From Rhizobium sp. Root483D2 (GTDB taxonomy: Bacteria > Pseudomonadota > Alphaproteobacteria > Rhizobiales > Rhizobiaceae), in the NCBI RefSeq assembly GCF_001426685.1, contig NZ_LMFB01000044.1, positions 244,585 through 308,584 of the forward strand: a stretch of 64,000 nt of DNA, in the 5' to 3' direction. Positions 57,935 through 64,000 of this stretch are shown here, in pieces. The first letter of the stretch is position 1; each line of letters opens with the position of its first letter. The notes below the pieces were generated by a model. It saw only the letters and a list, made by a program, of their open reading frames with translations, was not told where the DNA came from and ran no database searches. Made by a program: the position numbers and the translations under genes.

Positions 57935-58411
57935 TTAGCGATCCTTCAGCAACCGGCTCTTCTGTCGGTTCCAGTCGCGTTCCTTTTCGGTCTCGCGCTT
58001 GTCGTGCAGCTTCTTGCCCTTGCCCAATGCCAGTTCCAGTTTCGCCCTGCCCTGATCGTTGAAATAGATCTTGAGCGGGATGAGCGTCATGCCGTCGCGG
58101 TTGATCGCGCTTTGCAGCCGGTGGGCTTCCCGTTTGGACAGGAGAAGCTTGCGGCGGCGGCGCGGCTCGTGGTTGAAACGGTTGGCCTGCAGATATTCCG
58201 GCAGATAGGAATTGATCAGCCACATCTCGCCACCCTCGTCGGTGGCATAGGATTCGGCGATATTGGCTTTGCCTTCGCGCAGCGACTTGACCTCGGTTCC
58301 GGTCAAAACCAGACCGGCCTCGTAGGTATCCATGATCTCGTAATTGAAGCGGGCCTTCCGGTTCTCCGCGACAATTTTCTTGACCACACGCTGGCTGCCC
58401 TTCGGTGCCAT
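57935..58411 (-). CDS. smpB: SsrA-binding protein SmpB
   Basis: SmpB binds tmRNA and rescues stalled ribosomes. The 158-residue protein shows [24 protein letters not shown] and [23 protein letters not shown] (in part), ending in the basic tail [12 protein letters not shown]. Its ATG overlaps the dapA stop by one base (TGATG), so both are translated together. Confidence 0.96.
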   Translation of the reverse strand: MAPKGSQRVVKKIVAENRKARFNYEIMDTYEAGLVLTGTEVKSLREGKANIAESYATDEGGEMWLINSYLPEYLQANRFNHEPRRRRKLLLSKREAHRLQSAINRDGMTLIPLKIYFNDQGRAKLELALGKGKKLHDKRETEKERDWNRQKSRLLKDR

Positions 58412-59295
58412 CAGTTGATCAGCCCCGCATGGACAAGGGCCGCATCGATGGCAGCCTCGGTTGCCGGCTCTAAGGTGGACAGAAGCGGCGAACGGACGGT
58501 CCGGCTCATCTGGCGCAGGCGGTTGAGCGCGTATTTAGCGCCGCATAGGCCGGGCTCCATGAAGATCGCCTTGTGCAGCGGCATCAGCTTGTCCTGGTAG
58601 TCGAGCGCAGTTGCGTAATCACCGGCAAGCGTTGCTTCCTGGAACTGCGCGCACAGGCGCGGCGCCACATTGGCGGTGACCGAGATGCATCCGACGCCAC
58701 CATGGGCGTTGAAACCGAGCGCGGTCGCGTCCTCGCCGGACAGTTGCACGAAGCCGGCGCCGCAGGACAGGCGCTGCTCGGAGACGCGCTCGATCTTGCC
58801 GGTCGCATCCTTGACGCCGATAATCGACGGATACGCCTTGTGCAGGGCGGCCATCGTCTCGACGCTCATATCCACAACCGACCGGCCGGGGATGTTATAG
58901 ATGACAACAGGCAGCTTGATGCTTTCGGCGACAGCGGCAAAATGGGCGAACAGCCCCTTCTGGGTCGGCTTGTTATAATAGGGCGTCACCACCAGAACGG
59001 CGTCTGCGCCGGCTTTTTCGGCATGCTGCGCCAATTCGACAGCCTCTGTCGTGTTGTTGGAGCCGGCGCCGGCGATCACCGGCACGCGCTTGGCCGCCGT
59101 CTCGATGCACAGTTCCACCACACGTTTATGCTCGGCATGGGACAAAGTCGGCGATTCACCGGTCGTGCCGACCGGCACCAGACCGTGACTGCCTTCGCTG
59201 ATCTGCCATTCGACATGCGCGGCAAAGCTATCCGTATCCACAGCGCCGGAGGCGGTGAACGGGGTGACGAGTGCGGGAATGGATCCCTTGAACAT
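58411..59295 (-). CDS. dapA: 4-hydroxy-tetrahydrodipicolinate synthase
   Basis: DapA condenses pyruvate and aspartate semialdehyde, first step of lysine and diaminopimelate synthesis. The 294-residue TIM barrel has Thr44-Thr45 (GTTGESPT), Tyr133 (YNIPGRS) and the Schiff-base Lys162 (GVKDATG), all intact. AGGAG lies 7 bases before the ATG. dapA-smpB is a common alphaproteobacterial pair. Confidence 0.96.
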   Translation of the reverse strand: MFKGSIPALVTPFTASGAVDTDSFAAHVEWQISEGSHGLVPVGTTGESPTLSHAEHKRVVELCIETAAKRVPVIAGAGSNNTTEAVELAQHAEKAGADAVLVVTPYYNKPTQKGLFAHFAAVAESIKLPVVIYNIPGRSVVDMSVETMAALHKAYPSIIGVKDATGKIERVSEQRLSCGAGFVQLSGEDATALGFNAHGGVGCISVTANVAPRLCAQFQEATLAGDYATALDYQDKLMPLHKAIFMEPGLCGAKYALNRLRQMSRTVRSPLLSTLEPATEAAIDAALVHAGLIN

Positions 59296-59606
59296 GCACG
59301 ACTCCTGACGGCCCGGGAGCTTGAAACCAACCCACGCTTTAGCCGCATTTCATGGTTAGAAAACTGGCGCACCTTAATCATGTGCAATGCCTGCGGCAAG
59401 CTCTCTATCGCGCCATTCGTTGCCGGTTCCCGTCTATTGCGCCGGTTTGAGCGGCAGTTTCGCACTTTTCAGGGTAGGTCCATCGGCCAGAATAGACGCG
59501 GCGATATTTATGGGATTGAATGAAAACCGGTAACCTTTCGTTAGCAATTGCATCGCCAAATGAGAGACTGTCAGGGGCAAGCGTGGGGTTCTGGATGCGT
59601 GGGCAA
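59296..59606. other. Intergenic region between divergent dapA and the lytic transglycosylase gene
   Basis: About 310 bases that should contain both promoters. I see no gene or strong palindrome here. The right part could encode up to 29 extra N-terminal residues of the transglycosylase if an upstream start at 59520 is used, but that stretch lacks signal-peptide character. Confidence 0.45.
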
Positions 59607-61697
59607 ATGTTACGCCGCATGATTGCGACGCTCAGCGCGTCGGCCGTGCTGTTCTCCGCCATTTCCGCTTCAGCGCAGGGCCTTCAGGTGCCCTTGCCCC
59701 GGTCGAAGCCGCAGGCACTGGTAGGGCAAACGCTGGTGAAGACCGGACGGGCACCCTCCTCCGGTGTTGCAAGTTCCGAGGTTACCGGCTCCATCATCTC
59801 TGCCACCGCCGCGATCCCGGTCAATTCGAACCTGAAAACCGGCCTTGACGCGCTCTCCAACCGGGATGCGGCAAAAGCCATTCTTGCGCGCGACGCGATG
59901 GCCAAGGGCACGCTCGACCGTCATATCCTGACCTGGGCGATTGCCACGTCCGGTCAAAAGGGCGTTCCGTCCTATGAGATCGCCGCCGCGCAGCAGGAAT
60001 TGAAGGGCTGGCCGGGGCTGAGCGCATTGCGTGCCAATTCCGAACGCGCCATGTACCGCGAAAATCCGGCGCCCGCCGATATTCTCTCCGCGTTCGGCAC
60101 GACGCGGCCGGAAACGCCGGATGGCACGATCATTCTGGCGCGGGCTCTGCAGGAGACGGGCGAGCGCAGCGCGGCAGCAAAATTGTTACGCGGCCTCTGG
60201 CTGAAAGATGCGCTCGACACGGAAACCGAGACCAAGATCCTGGCGGAATTTCCAAGCCTTCTGACGGCAGGCGACCACAAGCAGCGCATGGAAATGCTGC
60301 TCTATCGCGGCCGCCTCGACCAGGCCAGCCGTTTCAGCGATCTCGGCAAGGCGCAATCTTTGTACCGCGCCTGGATCGCCGTTGCCAAGAAGGCTGCAAA
60401 TGCGGAGGCTTTGATTGCGGCTGTCGACCGTTCATGGGCCAATGAGCCGGCCTATCTGTTCATCCGGGTCGAATATCTGCGCAAGCAGCAGAAATATGAG
60501 GAAGCGGCCAAGCTTCTCGCCGGGCTTTCGAAAGACAAGGATGCGCTGGTCAATCCGGGCGAATGGTGGGTGGAACAGCGGATCATCAGCCGGGGTCTGC
60601 TCGACCAGGGCAAATTCAAGGCTGCCTATGCGATCGCTGCAAACCATTCGGCCGTCAATCCGGCCGATATTGTCGATGCCGAATTCCATGCCGGCTGGTA
60701 TGCCCTGCGGGGTCTGAAGGACGCGCCAACCGCCGCGCAGCACTTTCAACGCATCCTGCAGGCCTCCAACCGGCCGATTTCGGTTTCGCGCGCCTGGTAT
60801 TGGCTGGGACGTGCCGCCGAAGCCGGCGCTCCCGGCGATGCAAAGGACTATTTTGCCAAGGCAGCCACCCTTCCCGGCACCTTTTACGGACAGCTTGCCG
60901 CAGCGAAGCTCGGGCGCAAGGGGCTGAATGTCACCTATCCATCGCCGTCAGGCGACGATCGCGCCCGGTTCGAGGGCCGCGAGGCGGTGCAGGCGATTGC
61001 ACGGCTGGAGGCGGCGGGGCATGGCTGGCGGGCTGACAATCTCTACCGGGCGCTGGCCGACGAGCTGACGAGCCCGGGAGAACTCGCCATTCTTTCGGCG
61101 CGCGCGGAAAAAGCCGGCGGCCATCAACTGTCGCTGCAGATCGGCAAGATTGCCTTTGGCCGCGGCATCGACGTTGCGGCCCTTGCCTTCCCGATCGGCG
61201 TCATTCCGGCCAATGCCAATATCAGCGGTGCGGGCAAGGCACTCGCCTATGCCATCGCCCGCCAGGAAAGCGCGTTCAATCCGGCCGCGATCTCGCCGGC
61301 CAATGCGCGCGGACTGCTGCAGATCCTGCCGGGAACGGCCAAGGGTGTCGCCGGGCGGCACGGCCTTGCCTATTCCCAGGAACGCCTGACGACCGACACC
61401 GCCTATAATGCCACGCTCGGCGCGCATTATCTCGGCGAACAGATCGACGATTTCGGCGGCTCCTACGTTCTGACCTTCATCGCCTATAATGCCGGTCCCC
61501 GACGCGTTCCGGACTGGATCAACCGCTATGGCGACCCGCGCGGCAAATCTATCGACGATGTCGTTGATTGGATCGAGCGCATTCCCTTTGCCGAGACCCG
61601 CAACTATGTGCAGCGGGTGATGGAGAATTATCAGGTCTATAAATCAAGGCTTGGACAGACCGCCGATATCGTCCAGGATCTGCGCGTGGGGCGTTAG
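59607..61697 (+). CDS. Soluble lytic murein transglycosylase
   Basis: A protein of about 696 residues with signal peptide (MLRRMIATLSASAVLF, cleavage near ASA-QG), a long superhelical alpha domain, and a C-terminal SLT domain whose catalytic Glu is in IARQESAFNP, followed by NARGLLQILPGTAKG and TFIAYNAGPRRV. It cleaves peptidoglycan strands in the periplasm. Start uncertain: 59595 would add four residues. Confidence 0.94.
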   Translation: MLRRMIATLSASAVLFSAISASAQGLQVPLPRSKPQALVGQTLVKTGRAPSSGVASSEVTGSIISATAAIPVNSNLKTGLDALSNRDAAKAILARDAMAKGTLDRHILTWAIATSGQKGVPSYEIAAAQQELKGWPGLSALRANSERAMYRENPAPADILSAFGTTRPETPDGTIILARALQETGERSAAAKLLRGLWLKDALDTETETKILAEFPSLLTAGDHKQRMEMLLYRGRLDQASRFSDLGKAQSLYRAWIAVAKKAANAEALIAAVDRSWANEPAYLFIRVEYLRKQQKYEEAAKLLAGLSKDKDALVNPGEWWVEQRIISRGLLDQGKFKAAYAIAANHSAVNPADIVDAEFHAGWYALRGLKDAPTAAQHFQRILQASNRPISVSRAWYWLGRAAEAGAPGDAKDYFAKAATLPGTFYGQLAAAKLGRKGLNVTYPSPSGDDRARFEGREAVQAIARLEAAGHGWRADNLYRALADELTSPGELAILSARAEKAGGHQLSLQIGKIAFGRGIDVAALAFPIGVIPANANISGAGKALAYAIARQESAFNPAAISPANARGLLQILPGTAKGVAGRHGLAYSQERLTTDTAYNATLGAHYLGEQIDDFGGSYVLTFIAYNAGPRRVPDWINRYGDPRGKSIDDVVDWIERIPFAETRNYVQRVMENYQVYKSRLGQTADIVQDLRVGR

Positions 61698-61762
61698 CAG
61701 GCTGCCGACAAACCCTGTTGACGCTTGTTTGACGAGAGCGATACCCCACTCTCCGTCATCCT

Positions 61763-61860
61763 CGCCCTTGTGGCGGGGATCCATCGACCCGACGTCCGTC
61801 GGGTCAAAAAACTCTTTCAGCTCAAAGACTTGAGCTGACTGGATCCCCACCACAAGGGCG
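61763..61860. repeat. Three-hairpin cruciform repeat
   Basis: Outer arms 61763-61783 and 61840-61860 match at 20 of 21 positions. Between them are two perfect hairpins: 61786-61805 (8 pairs, GTCC loop) and 61817-61838 (9 pairs, AGAC loop). The whole fills much of the 357-base gap between the transglycosylase and hydrolase genes. It looks like a rhizobial intergenic repeat; copies elsewhere cannot be tested here. Confidence 0.8.
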
Positions 61861-62054
61861 ATGAGGGGATTTTGCAGCTCGCGCAATTTCCCAAATGGAC
61901 TGCAAAATTCCGGGAATATGCTTTGTCAGCATCCTGTTAGAGCACCTCAAGCTGGGACAGCACTGAACAGCATAAAGCACAAACTCCCGCCGTCCCTCTT
62001 TCAGGTCCGGCGTTAGCCGCTATGCTTCTCCCAACATGTGCGAAGGGAGACATC

Positions 62055-62945
62055 GTGACGAACGGGATCAGCTTTCAGGAACACCGGTTTTCATCCAGCG
62101 ACGGATTGCAGCTTTATGCGCGCGATTATGGCCATGCCGATCCGCAAACGGCGGCATCGTTGCCCATCGTTTGCCTGCCGGGCCTCAGCCGTAACAGCCG
62201 TGATTTTCATCGTCTGGCAATGCAGCTTTCAACCCAGCCGCAGCGCCCACGCCGCGTCATCGCGCTGGATTATCGCGGGCGCGGATCGTCGGACTGGGAC
62301 ACGGACAAAAGCCGGTACCAGCTTCCCGTGGAGGCGCAAGATGTCCTCAGCGCCTGCGAAAATCTTGGTATTGCAAAGGCAATCTTCATCGGCACGTCCC
62401 GCGGCGGCCTGATCCTGCATTTTCTCGCCGCCATGCGGCCCGCCCTGCTTGCAGGCGCCGCGCTCAACGACATCGGACCGGTCATCGAAATCGCCGGATT
62501 GCTGCAGATCCGGCACTATCTGCAGGCGCAGCAGCCGCTGCAATCCTTTGAACAGGCGATCGAAAGTCTGAAAAAGACGCATAGTGCGGCCTTCCCTGCC
62601 CTTGATGATGACGACTGGGCAGATATGGCGCAGGCGATTTTCCGGGAAAAAGACGGTGTCATCACCGCCGATTTCGATCCGGCCCTGATCGAGCCGTTGA
62701 AGAGCATCGACGCAGACACTCAAGTGCCGGATCTCTGGGCGCTTTACCAGGGCTTTCAGACGATGCCGCTGATGGTGATCCGGGGTGAAAATTCCAACAT
62801 CCTGTCAGAAGCCACCGTCCTAGAGATGGGAAAACGGCATCCGGGCGTGAAAGTGGTGACCGCTGCCGGCCAAGGACATGCACCGCTGCTACACCGGCCG
62901 GATCTGCTGACGGACATGACCGCATTCATCGACGGGATTTCATAA
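62055..62945 (+). CDS. Alpha/beta hydrolase
   Basis: A 296-residue alpha/beta hydrolase. Motifs: CLPGLSRNSRDF (oxyanion region), DYRGRGSSDW, nucleophile Ser in GTSRGG, and late His in AGQGHAPLLH. Start is a GTG with GGGAG 5 bases upstream; an ATG 33 bases upstream lacks a site. Substrate unknown. Confidence 0.88.
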   Translation: MTNGISFQEHRFSSSDGLQLYARDYGHADPQTAASLPIVCLPGLSRNSRDFHRLAMQLSTQPQRPRRVIALDYRGRGSSDWDTDKSRYQLPVEAQDVLSACENLGIAKAIFIGTSRGGLILHFLAAMRPALLAGAALNDIGPVIEIAGLLQIRHYLQAQQPLQSFEQAIESLKKTHSAAFPALDDDDWADMAQAIFREKDGVITADFDPALIEPLKSIDADTQVPDLWALYQGFQTMPLMVIRGENSNILSEATVLEMGKRHPGVKVVTAAGQGHAPLLHRPDLLTDMTAFIDGIS

Positions 62946-62994
62946 GGTCGCCGACCCACTGGCGGTTTTACCCGCTAGACATACTGGCAAAACA

Positions 62995-63024
62995 CAAAAA
63001 AGCCCGGTCTTTCGACCGGGCTTT
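62995..63024. terminator. Bidirectional rho-independent terminator
   Basis: A perfect 11-pair stem (62999-63009 and 63014-63024) with TTTC loop, with an A-run on the left (62996-63000). It ends the porin transcript on the minus strand and the hydrolase transcript on the plus strand. Confidence 0.88.
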
Positions 63025-63048
63025 CCATCACTGATATAAAATCAGAGA

Positions 63049-64000
63049 TTAGAAGTCGCGCTGCAGACGAACGAAACCTCTCCACTGGCTGTCCGAAGCA
63101 CCGGTCAGGCCATTGCCAGCTTCGTCAGCGTCTGTGTAGCTAACAGTTGCGAGCGAACGGAGGCCTTCAGTGATCTGGTAGCCAGCCGTCAGGCCAACGC
63201 GCCATGCATCAACGTTTACGAAGTCAACATCGCCGAAGTACTGAGCCGACGGGGTGATGAAGAGCTTGTCAGTAGCCTGGATCTTGTATTCAGCATAAGC
63301 CGACCACTCGGAAACGTCCCAGTAGTAGTTGGCGTCTGTTGCGTAGATACCAGCGATGCCGAGCGTGCCCGGGCCGATGTCAGCAGTGACGATCGCACGG
63401 AATGCAGCTTCTTCAGCGTTGAAGTCGTAGCTGCCGATGACCGTAGCCTTAACACCACCGAGGCTGAAGCCGATGAGACCGCCAGCGCCGATATCGTCGT
63501 TGCCGTTGTCGCCTGTACCAAAGAGGGCAGTTGCGCCTTCGAGTTCTTCAACAGCAACACCAACCTGGAACGTGCCACCATCGTAGGTGTAACGAATACC
63601 GTTGAGCGATGTGTCGTTCGAGGACAGAACGTCAGCTTCGCCGTTCAGATCGGCGTCCCACCATGTGTAGTAGTTACCAACGTCGAAGCCAGCAATGCTG
63701 ATCCAGGCTGCGTCGAGGTAAACGCCATCATCCTGCTCGGCATTGATAACGATAGCCGAAGAAAGCGCACCATATTCAGTGTCGTTCTTGGCTTCGAATA
63801 CCAGCTGACCGCGGGTGAATGCATTCAGGTCCGTGCTGTCATCGCTGAAGCCGTTTTCCTTGTATTCCAACTGTGTACGGACATAACCGCTGATCTTCAG
63901 GCAGGTTTCCGTGCCCGGGATGTAGAAGTAGCCTGTGCCGAATGCGTCGCAAACGCGAACGTATTCCAAAGGCTCCGGCTCAGCAGCTACGATTGCGTCA
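63049..64000 (-). CDS. Alphaproteobacterial porin (5' end outside window)
   Basis: An outer membrane porin of the Omp2b/RopA type. The frame runs off the window edge, so the signal peptide is missing; the visible part begins DAIVAAEPEPLEYVRVCDAF. The N-terminal block VCDAFGTGYFYIPGTETCLKISGYVR (two Cys, here in part) and the C-terminal aromatic end RLQRDF are diagnostic. Codon use is strongly biased (many GTC/AAC, few rare codons) as in highly expressed genes. Length so far is about 316 residues. Confidence 0.93.
   Translation of the reverse strand, partial: DAIVAAEPEPLEYVRVCDAFGTGYFYIPGTETCLKISGYVRTQLEYKENGFSDDSTDLNAFTRGQLVFEAKNDTEYGALSSAIVINAEQDDGVYLDAAWISIAGFDVGNYYTWWDADLNGEADVLSSNDTSLNGIRYTYDGGTFQVGVAVEELEGATALFGTGDNGNDDIGAGGLIGFSLGGVKATVIGSYDFNAEEAAFRAIVTADIGPGTLGIAGIYATDANYYWDVSEWSAYAEYKIQATDKLFITPSAQYFGDVDFVNVDAWRVGLTAGYQITEGLRSLATVSYTDADEAGNGLTGASDSQWRGFVRLQRDF

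Overview
The window looks like chromosomal DNA of an alphaproteobacterium of the Rhizobiales, most likely the Rhizobiaceae. The G+C content is high, the housekeeping genes have a rhizobial order (era-rnc-lepB-acpS, rsh-rpoZ, smpB-dapA, psd-pssA), several proteins belong to families best known from this order (TIGR02301, DUF3563, a COG4111 NAD regulator, a RopA/Omp2b-type porin), and two RIME-like palindromic intergenic elements are present. No rRNA, tRNA, CRISPR array, complete insertion sequence or prophage was seen. Layout: 1-8.2 kb holds the 3' part of purF, a short-chain dehydrogenase, the phosphatidylethanolamine pathway pair psd-pssA, an Atm1-type ABC exporter and a membrane-anchored LysM protein. 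8.4-22.4 kb mixes metabolic genes (LOG protein, rarD, cpdB, cimA, pip, cysS, SRAP protein) with four toxin-antitoxin-like loci: a ribbon-helix-helix gene followed by a broken parE, an intact parDE, vapBC coupled to three tandem GFA genes, and an AbiEii-type nucleotidyltransferase with a small partner. 22.4-35.2 kb holds a Nudix hydrolase, small secreted proteins, and the overlapping set ygfZ - HD hydrolase - tyrosine phosphatase - NAD regulator. After mscS, sodC and a TauE/SafE permease come the quinolinate genes nadA, nadB and nadC. A strong palindrome lies in front of nadA, and an unrelated membrane-protein gene sits on the opposite strand between nadA and nadB. 35.2-49.5 kb has an MFS carrier, a MOSC protein, an HD hydrolase, a giant DUF2339 membrane protein, a thioesterase coupled to recO, tex, cfa, a glutathionyl-hydroquinone reductase and an arsR-arsC-arsH operon without an exporter. 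49.5-64 kb is core housekeeping: era, rnc, lepB, acpS, rsh, rpoZ, a NYN-domain protein, smpB, dapA, a soluble lytic transglycosylase, an alpha/beta hydrolase and the 3' part of a porin gene. How the genes fit together: many neighbours overlap by 1-4 bases (dapA/smpB, lepB/rnc, recO/thioesterase, vapB/vapC/gfa), which points to translational coupling. The most coherent regulatory story is NAD synthesis: a regulator with a degenerate Nudix domain is encoded about 7.6 kb from a promoter palindrome in front of nadA. No wholly new system is proven; the best leads are the non-contiguous nad operon, the vapBC-triple-GFA operon and the exporter-less ars operon whose operator abuts the arsR start codon.
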